Positions 1 through 6,632 of a stretch of 7,373 nt of DNA are shown here, piece after piece. Source of the DNA: Sphingomonas sp. (GTDB taxonomy: Bacteria; Pseudomonadota; Alphaproteobacteria; Sphingomonadales; Sphingomonadaceae); assembly GCA_019247755.1 (NCBI GenBank), contig JAFBAM010000332.1, forward strand, positions 1 through 7,373, given 5' to 3'. Below the pieces are notes generated by a model that saw only the letters and a list, made by a program, of their open reading frames with translations, had not been told where the DNA came from and made no database searches. Position numbers and translations under genes: made by a program. Position 1 is the stretch's first letter. Every line of letters starts with the position of its first letter.

Positions 1-60
1 GACGAGTGGAACGGCGGCAATGCTGCCGAGATGCACCTCGAGGATGCGGCGCTTGCTTGA
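1..60 (+). CDS. recJ: 3' end of a gene, probably single-strand-specific exonuclease RecJ (partial)
   Basis: Reading frame 1 is open from the window edge to a TGA at 58-60 and encodes 19 residues ending DEWNGGNAAEMHLEDAALA. The pattern of a W-N-G turn followed by an alternating hydrophobic strand and a final E-D-A-A resembles the C-terminal OB-fold strand of RecJ, the 5'-3' single-strand DNA exonuclease used in recombination and mismatch repair. Only this tail is visible, with no catalytic DHH motif in the window, so the name is inferred from a short recalled similarity. The stop codon overlaps the likely -35 element of the tRNA promoter that follows. Confidence 0.5.
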   Translation, partial: DEWNGGNAAEMHLEDAALA

Positions 61-85
61 CGCTTTTTGAGCCCTCGCCTAACGC
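57..85 (+). promoter_or_regulatory. Candidate sigma-70-type promoter for tRNA-Glu
   Basis: TTGACG at 57-62 is a close match to a -35 element. After exactly 17 nt comes TAACGC at 80-85, a weaker -10 match. Transcription would begin near 91-93, about 12 nt before the mature tRNA 5' end. The -35 lies over the stop codon of the upstream gene. The spacing and the good -35 support the call; the poor -10 (only the leading TA fits well) limits it. Confidence 0.4.
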
Positions 86-90
86 GCACT

Positions 91-105
91 CCGCTTCGTA
101 AGCGG
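91..105 (+). other. Small hairpin overlapping the tRNA-Glu 5' end
   Basis: CCGCTT (91-96) and AAGCGG (100-105) are perfect inverted repeats around a 3-nt loop, CGT. The right arm includes the first two bases of the mature tRNA (104-105), so in the precursor it would compete with the acceptor stem. No T-run follows, so this is not an intrinsic terminator. It may be a leader structure of the pre-tRNA or chance. Confidence 0.3.
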
Positions 106-179
106 CCCCATCGTCTAGCGGTCTAGGACGTCGCCCTTTCACGGCGAAAACACGGGTTCGAGTCCCGTTGGGGTCACCA
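104..179 (+). tRNA. tRNA-Glu (anticodon TTC)
   Basis: This 76-nt sequence folds as a complete cloverleaf. The acceptor stem GGCCCCA (104-110) pairs with TGGGGTC (169-175) with one G-T pair, followed by discriminator A176 and an encoded CCA at 177-179. The anticodon stem TCGCC/GGCGA (131-135, 143-147) encloses the loop CTTTCAC with anticodon TTC at 138-140, which reads GAA and GAG glutamate codons. The T stem ACGGG/CCCGT carries the TTCGAGT loop. The gene stands alone, not in an rRNA operon. Its 3' end faces a convergent sulfotransferase gene 38 nt away. tRNA 3' ends are common integration sites, but I find no second copy of this 3' end in the window. Confidence 0.97.
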
Positions 180-212
180 ACGCAAGCAATACTTGGTATT
201 TGGGTCTGCCGC

Positions 213-227
213 GGCGCCTAACGCGCC
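213..227. other. GC-rich hairpin over the sulfotransferase stop codon
   Basis: GGCGC (213-217) and GCGCC (223-227) pair around the loop CTAAC. The TAG stop of the minus-strand sulfotransferase gene (218-220) lies within it. It sits between the convergent tRNA and sulfotransferase transcripts, so it could slow polymerase in either direction. Neither strand shows a following T-run, so I do not call it an intrinsic terminator. A weaker inverted repeat, AATAC/GTATT with a 3-nt loop, lies at 188-200. Positions 215-226 repeat the 12 bp at 76-87. Confidence 0.3.
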
Positions 228-1273
228 ACCCGAATGAGGGGCCCTCGTTCGGCAACGCGCTCTAGATAGGTTGCCTCGCCCTGGACACGAGTGTCGAGCC
301 AATGGTCGAGATTCCGGCCAATGAGCCTCCCGAGCAGCGCTACATCGTCCTGGTAGGTCTCACGGATTTCGCGGCGCAGGCGTTCGGAGAGCCGAATTGG
401 CGGGGCAGGGGTCGTATTCCATTCGAGCACCTCGGCCCGGGCGCGCATCAGTAAATCGACGACCGACTTTCTTCGCTTAGTGGGTCTGACAAGCATGCCG
501 CTACGGCGCCGATATTCCTCGCTGGCAAGTAGTGATCGCATCAGTACGGGGGGCCGCTTCAGGGCTCGCTGCAGCCAGCCGATTCGATAGTGCTTACGGG
601 CCCGTTGGACCGAAAATTCGGTGCGGCCGTCATGCGGCAGGTTGAGGAAGCTTAGCAGGTTGCGGTAGACGGTCGCCGGATCGGCAATGAGCTCATCGTA
701 AAGTGAAATGAAGCAGCGGTCGCGGCCGACAACCTCGAAAAGCTTCTGAAGATTAGCTCCGAGCATTCCCGCCGCGCGATAATCCAACAAGCGCGGGTCG
801 GCACAGCTTCGCGGGATGTGCCGTCCCGCCCTCCTGTCCTCTGTCAAATTCCAGGCCCGTTCGAAGTCGGCAACGGTCTCATCGCCGTTGTACCGCGACC
901 GCTGGTGAAGCGATGGCAGCATCGACATCGGATCCCGCAATGCGACGATGAAGCGCGCGTTGGGCCACAAGCGGAGGATCGGTTCGAGTTGCTCGCCGGC
1001 GTACAAATAGCTCACGGACCCCTCGGCATGCAGGCTCGCATTGTCGGGCCAATTCGGGAAATAGCGCTGAAGATAATCGCGCTCGACAAGTACACGAAGC
1101 TCTTCATCCGAATATGACCGCAGATCATTTTGAGCGAAGAAATGCGGCTCCTTGACCTTGGAAAAGCAAACCGAAGGGTGAGCCCTCAAATAACGCGAGA
1201 GCGAAGTCGTCCCGCACCTCGGGGCGCCGACGATGAACGCCCATCGCTCTTCGTATCCGGTCACGCGCGCCAC
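218..1273 (-). CDS. Sulfotransferase family protein (PAPS-dependent)
   Basis: The 351-residue product has the hallmarks of PAPS-dependent sulfotransferases, which move a sulfuryl group from 3'-phosphoadenylyl sulfate to a hydroxyl or amine acceptor. The 5'-phosphosulfate-binding loop GAPRCGTTS lies at residues 16-24, followed by KEPHFF at 41-46. A conserved acidic segment, AEGSVSYLY, is at 83-91. The 3'-phosphate-binding element has R113-D-P and S121, and the late SLYDELIADP motif (190-199) precedes a helix leading to an FLNLP turn. No signal peptide or membrane segment is evident, so it should be cytoplasmic. The start is GTG at 1273; an in-frame stop eight codons upstream excludes a longer form, and V4 (also GTG) is an alternative. 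The acceptor is unknown: a polysaccharide, lipid or small molecule are all possible, and the neighbours give no clue. Lines I sampled across this gene average roughly 57% GC, against about 67% in edd, which suggests separate ancestry. It lies 137 bp downstream of eda with no clear terminator between them. Confidence 0.88.
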   Translation of the reverse strand: MARVTGYEERWAFIVGAPRCGTTSLSRYLRAHPSVCFSKVKEPHFFAQNDLRSYSDEELRVLVERDYLQRYFPNWPDNASLHAEGSVSYLYAGEQLEPILRLWPNARFIVALRDPMSMLPSLHQRSRYNGDETVADFERAWNLTEDRRAGRHIPRSCADPRLLDYRAAGMLGANLQKLFEVVGRDRCFISLYDELIADPATVYRNLLSFLNLPHDGRTEFSVQRARKHYRIGWLQRALKRPPVLMRSLLASEEYRRRSGMLVRPTKRRKSVVDLLMRARAEVLEWNTTPAPPIRLSERLRREIRETYQDDVALLGRLIGRNLDHWLDTRVQGEATYLERVAERGPLIRVAR

Positions 1274-1410
1274 TGTCTTGCCGTCCGCCCCCGCGAGTCA
1301 GATCCAAGAACCTCCAACCCGTGCTTGCCACCAAATACACATGATTGGGGCGAGATCATGATTGGAAGTTGACCGACCGAGTCTGACATTCGCGATGATC
1401 ACAGCGCTCA
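1274..1410. other. 137-bp intergenic spacer between eda and the sulfotransferase gene
   Basis: I see no gene here. No stem followed by a T-run marks the end of the zwf-edd-eda transcript, and no convincing -35/-10 pair precedes the sulfotransferase gene. The spacer holds two copies of CATGATTGG (1340-1348 and 1357-1365), 17 bp apart, and the 8-bp palindrome ATCATGAT at 1355-1362. These could be operator half-sites or chance. Confidence 0.5.
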
Positions 1411-2019
1411 TCAGCCGCGCAGTTTGGCGCCAGCCCCTGCTCGCTTGCCGATCGCCGCTAGTTCGTCGCCGGGTTTCACGAACCAGGTCCCGCCGACGCA
1501 GAGCACCGGGTCGAGCGCCAGCCATTCGCGTGCGCTGTCCGGCGTGACCCCGCCGGTCGGGCAAAATCGGATTTGGCCGAACGGGCCCGACAGCGCCTTC
1601 AGCGCCGGGATTCCGCCGGACGCGACGGCCGGGAAGAATTTGAACCGATCGAGACCAAGGTCGAGGCCGCGCATGATGTCGCCGGCCGTGGCGACCCCCG
1701 GAAGGAAGGGGATGCCCGACCGCTCGACCGCCTTGGCCAGCGGCTCCGTCAGGCCCGGCGAAACGATGAAGCGACTCCCCGCCTCGCCAGCCTCGTCGAG
1801 CTGCCGTTCGTTGAGGACGGTGCCGGCACCGGCAATCGCGCCATCCACCTTGGACATCTGCCGGATGGCTTCGAGCGCCAGCGGCGTGCGCAGCGTCACT
1901 TCCAGCACCGGCAATCCGGCAGCGACGAACGTCTCGGCAAGCGCAGCCCAGTCCATCTCCTGTTCCAGCACAAGCACCGGAATGACGGGCGCGGCCCGCA
2001 TGATCTGGTCGATGCTCAT
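1411..2019 (-). CDS. eda: 2-dehydro-3-deoxy-phosphogluconate (KDPG) aldolase
   Basis: Eda cleaves KDPG to pyruvate and glyceraldehyde-3-phosphate, the last dedicated step of the Entner-Doudoroff pathway, in the cytoplasm. The 202-residue length is normal for this class I aldolase. Visible active-site features are LEVTLRT (residues 39-45, with catalytic E40 and substrate-binding R44), GAGTV at 64-68, SPG at 87-89, the Schiff-base lysine K127 in KFFPA, and the phosphate-binding CPTGGV at 153-158. The ATG at 2019 overlaps the edd TGA by four bases (ATGA), so translation is probably coupled. No separate promoter is visible, so it is expected to be transcribed with zwf and edd. The same fold also acts on 4-hydroxy-2-oxoglutarate in some species, but the operon position makes KDPG the clear main substrate. 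Confidence 0.96.
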   Translation of the reverse strand: MSIDQIMRAAPVIPVLVLEQEMDWAALAETFVAAGLPVLEVTLRTPLALEAIRQMSKVDGAIAGAGTVLNERQLDEAGEAGSRFIVSPGLTEPLAKAVERSGIPFLPGVATAGDIMRGLDLGLDRFKFFPAVASGGIPALKALSGPFGQIRFCPTGGVTPDSAREWLALDPVLCVGGTWFVKPGDELAAIGKRAGAGAKLRG

Positions 2020-3830
2020 GCGCCTTCTGCCTCCATCGCGGCCAGCATGACCGACGCCCCGGCTTCGGCCTCGTCGGCGCTGGCCCGCATCATCGCGAAC
2101 AGCTCCCGGCCCGTCCCCACTGGCGGCGGAGGCGAGTTCGCCGGCGGCCGCGAGGCGAGGTCGATGCCTACCGCCTCCAGCGTTCCGCTATGCGCGTCGA
2201 GGCGGATGGGATCGCCATCGCGTACGCGCGCCAGCGGTCCATCGGGCAGCGCCTCGGGCGAAACATGGATCGCGGCCGGGACTTTGCCGCTGGCGCCCGA
2301 CATGCGCCCGTCCGTGATCAGCGCGACCTTGTGCCCGCGGTCCTGGAGGACGCCCAGCGCCGGGGTCAGTTTGTGCAGCTCGGGCATGCCGTTGGCGCGC
2401 GGTCCCTGGAAGCGGACGATCACCGCGCAGTCGCGGTCGAGCTCGCCGGCCTTGAACGCCTCCAGCACCTCATTCTGGTCGGAGAAGCAACGCGCCGGCG
2501 CCTCGACGATCCACCGCTCCTGATCGACAGCGCTGGTCTTGAACACCGCACGGCCGAGGTTGCCCTGCACGAGGGCTAGCCCGCCATTGCGCTGAAAGGG
2601 GTCGCCCGCCGGGCGGAGCATATCGACGTCGGCGCTTTCCTCGGCGCTCTTCCAGATGAGCTCGTCGCCGTGCAGCTCGGGATTGCCGATCCACGCATCC
2701 ATCCTATCGGCGCCGCCAGGCAGATTGTCGGTGTGCAGCAAGCCTTCGCTCGACAGAGTGTAGGTGACGAACGCCATCCCGCCCGCGTCCTGGAAGTCGT
2801 TCACGTCCTTCGCGCCGTTGGGATAGACGCGCGCGATCAACGGCACCGCCGACGACAGCTCGGCGAAGTCCTGCCAGTCGATATGGATTCCCGCCGCGCG
2901 GGCGATTGCAGGCAAATGGATGAAGTGATTGGTCGAACCCCCGGTCGCGAGCAGCCCGATCATCGCGTTGACGATCGCGCGTTCGTCGACGGCCTCAGCC
3001 AGCGGGCGCTCCCCGTTTTTCGCCAGCTCGGCGAGCCGGTGCACCGCGGCGCGGGTCAGCGCCTGCCGCAGCGGCGTACCCGGGTTGATGAAGGCGGCAT
3101 TGGGGATGTGCAGCCCCATCAGCTCCATCATCATCTGGTTCGAATTGGCGGTGCCGTAAAAGGTGCAGGTACCGGGCGAGTGGTAGGATGCGCTCTCCGC
3201 CGCGAGCAGCTCGTCCCGACCGGCTTTCCCTTCGGCATAGAGCTGGCGGACCCGCTGCTTCTCCTTGTTGGGAAGGCCCGACGGCATGGGTCCGCCCGGC
3301 ACCAGCAACATCGGCAGATGGCCGAAGCGGAGCGCGCCGATCAGCAGGCCCGGGACGATCTTGTCGCAGATGCCCAGCAAGGCCGCCGCATCGAACATGC
3401 CATGGCTGAGCGCGATGGCCGTCGACATGGCGATGACATCCCGGCTGATCAGCGACAGGTCCATGCCCGGCTGGCCCTGCGTCACGCCGTCGCACATCGC
3501 CGGCACGCCGCCCGCGACTTGCGCCGTCGCGCCGACCTCCCGCGCGAAGATCTTCATCTGCTCGGGGTAGCGGGCGTACGGCTGATGCGCCGACAGCATG
3601 TCGTTGTACGATGTGACGATACCGATGTTGGGCCCGCGCAAATGGCTGATCGCGTCCTTGTCCTCGCCCGAAGCCGCAAAGCCATGTGCGAAGTTTCCGC
3701 AGCTGAGCCGAGGGCGGTTGATGCCCCGATCCTTTTGCTCGGCCATCAGATCCAGGTAGCGCTTCCGTGTCGGCCTCGACCGCTCGACGATCCGGTCGGT
3801 GACGGCGGCAACGGTTGGATTCAGCGCCAT
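2016..3830 (-). CDS. edd: 6-Phosphogluconate dehydratase
   Basis: Edd dehydrates 6-phosphogluconate to 2-keto-3-deoxy-6-phosphogluconate, the committing step of the Entner-Doudoroff pathway. It belongs to the IlvD/Edd family of iron-sulfur dehydratases. The 604 residues match the usual length of about 600. Family motifs are SCGNFAHGFA (43-52), SYNDMLSAHQPY (74-85), VPAMCDGVTQGQPGM (109-123), GICDKIVPG with cluster cysteine C155, and GTCTFYGTANSNQ with C222. LLATGGSTNH, the ANGMPELHKL segment, the TDGRMSGASGKVPAAIHV segment and the VGTGRELF tail follow in the expected order. These favour Edd over dihydroxy-acid dehydratase (IlvD). The ATG at 3830 lies one base after the zwf stop, which suggests translational coupling, and the 3' end overlaps eda by four bases. 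The gene is intact, with the high GC of its neighbours. Confidence 0.97.
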   Translation of the reverse strand: MALNPTVAAVTDRIVERSRPTRKRYLDLMAEQKDRGINRPRLSCGNFAHGFAASGEDKDAISHLRGPNIGIVTSYNDMLSAHQPYARYPEQMKIFAREVGATAQVAGGVPAMCDGVTQGQPGMDLSLISRDVIAMSTAIALSHGMFDAAALLGICDKIVPGLLIGALRFGHLPMLLVPGGPMPSGLPNKEKQRVRQLYAEGKAGRDELLAAESASYHSPGTCTFYGTANSNQMMMELMGLHIPNAAFINPGTPLRQALTRAAVHRLAELAKNGERPLAEAVDERAIVNAMIGLLATGGSTNHFIHLPAIARAAGIHIDWQDFAELSSAVPLIARVYPNGAKDVNDFQDAGGMAFVTYTLSSEGLLHTDNLPGGADRMDAWIGNPELHGDELIWKSAEESADVDMLRPAGDPFQRNGGLALVQGNLGRAVFKTSAVDQERWIVEAPARCFSDQNEVLEAFKAGELDRDCAVIVRFQGPRANGMPELHKLTPALGVLQDRGHKVALITDGRMSGASGKVPAAIHVSPEALPDGPLARVRDGDPIRLDAHSGTLEAVGIDLASRPPANSPPPPVGTGRELFAMMRASADEAEAGASVMLAAMEAEGA

Positions 3831-3831
3831 C

Positions 3832-5289
3832 TCACTCGTGCCAGCTGATGCCGTCGCGTTCGGTCAGGGCGATCGCCGCCGACGGGCCCCAAGTCCCGGC
3901 TGCATAGGGCCGCGGGCCGATGCCCTTCTCGGCCCAGGCGGCGCGGATGCCGTCGATCCACGCCCATTGCGCCTCGACCTCATCGCGGCGGACGAACAGG
4001 GTCGGGTCGCCCTCGATCAGGTCGAGCAGGAGCCGCTCATAGGCTATGCGGCGGCGATGCTCGCTGAACGCATTGGCAAGGCCGATATCGAGCGGGATCT
4101 CGCGAAGGCGGACGCCCTGGCGGTCGAGGCCCGGCGTCTTGCCCATCAGCCTGAGCTCGATGCTTTCCTCGGGCTGGAGGCCGATGATCAGCTTGTTGGG
4201 CCGCGTCGTCGCTCCTCGCGATGCGAAGATCGAATAAGGCACGTCCTTGAACTGGATGAAAATCTCTGTGTCGCGCATCGGCATGCGCTTGCCGGTGCGA
4301 AGGTAGAAGGGAACGCCCTTCCACCGCCAATTGTCGATGTGGGCCTTGATCGCGACGAAGGTCTCGGTCGCGCTGTCCCGGCCGATCTCATCGTCATAGC
4401 CGGGCACCGGTTCGCCATCGATCGCGCCGCGCGCATACTGGCCGGTCACGGTCGTGGCTTCGACATCCGCAGCAGTGATCGGGCGGAGCGCACGAAGCAC
4501 CTTCACCTTTTCGTCACGCACCGCGGTCGCGTTGAAATCGCTGGGCGGTTCCATCGCCACCAAAGCGACCAGCTGCAGCATATGGTTCTGCACCATGTCG
4601 CGAAGCGCGCCCGAGCCGTCGTAATAATCGCCGCGGCCTTCAAGGCCGACCGTCTCCGCGACCGTGATCTGGACATGGTCGATGTGCGCACTGTTCCACA
4701 AAGGCTCGAACATCAGGTTCGCGAACCTGAGCGCAATCAGGTTCTGCACCGTCTCCTTGCCGAGGTAATGGTCGATCCGGAACGTCCGCTCCTCGGGGAA
4801 ATGGGCGTGGACCGCATCGTTGATCTCGCGGCTGGATTCGAGGTCGGTGCCGAGCGGCTTCTCAAGCGCCATCCTGACCGTCGGGCAGGCGAGGCCAGCG
4901 CCGGCAAGCCCGTCGATGGTCGGCTTGAACAGGGACGGCGCAGTGGAGAGGAAGATCGCGACACCGTGGCAGGCATCGCCGATCGCCTGCGCGAGGTCCG
5001 AGAAATGCTGCGGCTCGGTGATGTCGAGCGGCACATAGTGCAGTCTGCCAAGAAAGCGTTGAGCGATTCCGGCGCTGTAGAAACCTTCCGGCAAATGCTC
5101 CTGCAGCGCCGCGTCGGCGCGCTTGCGGAACTCGGCATCGTCAAGCGCGGTGCGCGCGGTCCCGATGATGCGGAGGTTGTCTGGCAGCAGGCCGTCGGAA
5201 TCGAGACCGTAAAGCGACGGTAGCAGCATGCGCCGGGCGAGGTCGCCGGTCGCGCCGAACATGACGAGGGTCGAGATGCGGTCGGCCAT
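3832..5289 (-). CDS. zwf: Glucose-6-phosphate 1-dehydrogenase
   Basis: Zwf oxidises glucose-6-phosphate to 6-phosphogluconolactone with NADP+ or NAD+, feeding the Entner-Doudoroff and oxidative pentose phosphate routes. The 485 residues match the bacterial norm. The N-terminal Rossmann domain opens with GATGDLA (12-18). EKPLG is at 143-147, the substrate-binding RIDHYLGKE at 171-179, and the catalytic base is probably H236 in DMVQNHM. The C-terminal domain holds the expected PFYLRTGKRM segment. The ATG at 5289 gives a normal N-terminus (ten residues before the first motif glycines), but no good Shine-Dalgarno sequence precedes it. It is the first gene of the zwf-edd-eda block and lies 62 bp after a membrane-protein gene on the same strand. 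Cofactor preference cannot be read with confidence from the sequence. Confidence 0.97.
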   Translation of the reverse strand: MADRISTLVMFGATGDLARRMLLPSLYGLDSDGLLPDNLRIIGTARTALDDAEFRKRADAALQEHLPEGFYSAGIAQRFLGRLHYVPLDITEPQHFSDLAQAIGDACHGVAIFLSTAPSLFKPTIDGLAGAGLACPTVRMALEKPLGTDLESSREINDAVHAHFPEERTFRIDHYLGKETVQNLIALRFANLMFEPLWNSAHIDHVQITVAETVGLEGRGDYYDGSGALRDMVQNHMLQLVALVAMEPPSDFNATAVRDEKVKVLRALRPITAADVEATTVTGQYARGAIDGEPVPGYDDEIGRDSATETFVAIKAHIDNWRWKGVPFYLRTGKRMPMRDTEIFIQFKDVPYSIFASRGATTRPNKLIIGLQPEESIELRLMGKTPGLDRQGVRLREIPLDIGLANAFSEHRRRIAYERLLLDLIEGDPTLFVRRDEVEAQWAWIDGIRAAWAEKGIGPRPYAAGTWGPSAAIALTERDGISWHE

Positions 5290-5351
5290 GGCGCTGCTAT
5301 ATTGCCGTTACGGCGTGCGCACAGAGAGAAAATGGCGGCACGCAAACGTAT
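5290..5351 (-). promoter_or_regulatory. Short zwf upstream region with an 11-bp palindrome; possible promoter/operator
   Basis: This 62-bp gap is the only place between the DUF4010 gene and eda where a promoter for the sugar operon could sit outside coding sequence. On the minus strand it contains the palindrome GCCGTAACGGC (5314-5304), followed by the AT-rich CAATATAG about 8 nt before the zwf ATG. It also has GTGCGCAC (5315-5322), whose GTGCGC core recurs in the hairpin GTGCGC-AG-GCGCAC at 5356-5369. TATAG could be a -10, but there is no convincing -35 at 17 nt. It would put the start site almost on the ATG, giving a near-leaderless message. No HexR-type operator is recognisable. Confidence 0.25.
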
Positions 5352-6620
5352 TCATGTGCGCAGGCGCACCCAGGCCAGCGCGATCATGACGGCAAGGACG
5401 GCGATGCTTGACGCCATCGCCGCGACTGCGGGCAAGCCGCGTCGGCCCGAATAAGCGAGCGTGATGCCCATCTTCACCGCCATGTTGATAATGATCGTGC
5501 CAGCGATCGCGATCGCTGCGAGCAGTGACGAGATCGCCTCCGGGTGGAGCCCGCCGAGCGTGATGATCGCGGTGTCGATGTCGGTCGAACCGACGATCAG
5601 CAGCAGCACGGCAATGCCGTGCTCACCGAACCGCCCCGCAGCCCATTTCGCGGCGACCGCGGCGATGGCCACGAACAGCACGAAGCCCAACGCCGGAACG
5701 ATTGCGATCGGATTGCCGGGCGGTGACGGCGCGTCGCACTTGGGCGCCTTACGGTAGAGCCAGAAGCCCGCGCCCCAGGCGACGACGATCGACGGCAAGA
5801 GGATGATCGCGAACGGCAGCAGGACGCGAGTCGACAGGATGCCGATCAGCAGGATGGCGCGGAGGTACATGACCGCCGACGCCAGTGCGATGCCGGCATT
5901 CTCGGCGCCGCCTTTCTCGTCGCTGCCGAGCCGCTGGGCAAGCGACTGGGTGACCGCGGTCGAGCTGTACGCGCCGCCGATCAGCGCGGTGGCAATGGTC
6001 CCGTGACGCTCGCCGAAGATGCGGTTCGCGACGTAGCCAAGGAACGAAAAGCCGGTGACCAGCACGACGACCAGCCACAGTTTCTGCGGGTTCCAGGCGC
6101 CGAGCGGCCCGTACGGGCCGTTGGGCAGAAACGGCAGCACGGCGCCCGCGATCACCGAGTAGCGCGCGAGCGCCTTCACATCGTCTTCGTCTAGCTTGTC
6201 GAGGAAGCCGTGAAGCTCGGCCTTGAGAGCGAGAATCAGGGTCACGATGGCTGCGCCCGCGATGGCGAAGCCCGGCTCGCCGAAGCCCGCGATGAAGCCC
6301 AGACCCACGGTGGCCATTGCCGCCACCGGCGTCGTTGCGTCCGGGCGTCGCTTGAGGCCCGGGCGATTGGCGTAGCCGATCGCGAGCACGGCAACGCATC
6401 CCGCGGCGATTGCGCCCGCCGCGAATGGCTGTCCGACCCTGCCGGCGAGGCCCGCGAACCCCGCTGCGAGGCCGACCAAGGCGAAGGTGCGGACCCCCGC
6501 GACACGCGTCCCGGCCTTCAGTCCCCTGAGGTCGAAACCGCGCTCAATGCCGATCAGCAGGCCGCAGGCGAGCGCAGTGGCGACGCACAGCGCTTGCCAG
6601 TACCAGCCGAGGTTCACCAA
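5352..6620 (-). CDS. MgtC/SapB-like integral membrane protein with DUF4010 domain
   Basis: This 422-residue, very hydrophobic protein should span the inner membrane about a dozen times. The N-terminal MgtC-like part has GLLIGIERG at residues 20-28 and GVRTF at 42-46. The second half has DUF4010 features: LPNGPYGPLGAWNPQKLW (about 165-182), then GYVANRIFGERHGTIATALIGGAYSSTAVT (195-224), and a GSTDIDTAI segment in a later helix. MgtC itself is linked to magnesium limitation and virulence, but the role of the DUF4010 branch is not established, so no substrate is assigned. The first possible start is TTG at 6620; GTG at 6617, the next codon, is equally plausible, and neither has a clear Shine-Dalgarno. 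The gene follows the phosphatase stop by 12 nt, implying cotranscription, and precedes zwf by 62 bp on the same strand. Confidence 0.85.
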   Translation of the reverse strand: MVNLGWYWQALCVATALACGLLIGIERGFDLRGLKAGTRVAGVRTFALVGLAAGFAGLAGRVGQPFAAGAIAAGCVAVLAIGYANRPGLKRRPDATTPVAAMATVGLGFIAGFGEPGFAIAGAAIVTLILALKAELHGFLDKLDEDDVKALARYSVIAGAVLPFLPNGPYGPLGAWNPQKLWLVVVLVTGFSFLGYVANRIFGERHGTIATALIGGAYSSTAVTQSLAQRLGSDEKGGAENAGIALASAVMYLRAILLIGILSTRVLLPFAIILLPSIVVAWGAGFWLYRKAPKCDAPSPPGNPIAIVPALGFVLFVAIAAVAAKWAAGRFGEHGIAVLLLIVGSTDIDTAIITLGGLHPEAISSLLAAIAIAGTIIINMAVKMGITLAYSGRRGLPAVAAMASSIAVLAVMIALAWVRLRT

Positions 6621-6632
6621 GGCCGGCGGCCG

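Noticed and set aside
104..179. tRNA-Glu as the attachment site of an integrated element inside the window
   Set aside because: I found no direct repeat of the tRNA 3' end and no integrase gene. The only flanking repeat (12 bp) does not include tRNA sequence, so an att site is not supported.
180..217. Intrinsic terminator between tRNA-Glu and the sulfotransferase gene
   Set aside because: Two short inverted repeats are present, but neither is followed by a run of T on either strand.
1573..2523. A 316-codon plus-strand open frame spanning the antisense of eda and edd
   Set aside because: It crosses the boundary of two well-supported genes on the other strand and shows no domain; it is a GC-driven shadow.
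2670..3848. A 392-codon plus-strand open frame opposite edd
   Set aside because: It is an antisense shadow of edd with an arginine-, histidine- and glutamine-rich composition and no motif.
3799..5223. A 474-codon open frame on the plus strand opposite zwf
   Set aside because: It is the antisense of a clearly identified zwf gene. Its product is rich in R, D, A and H with no recognisable domain, as expected for the shadow frame of a high-GC gene.
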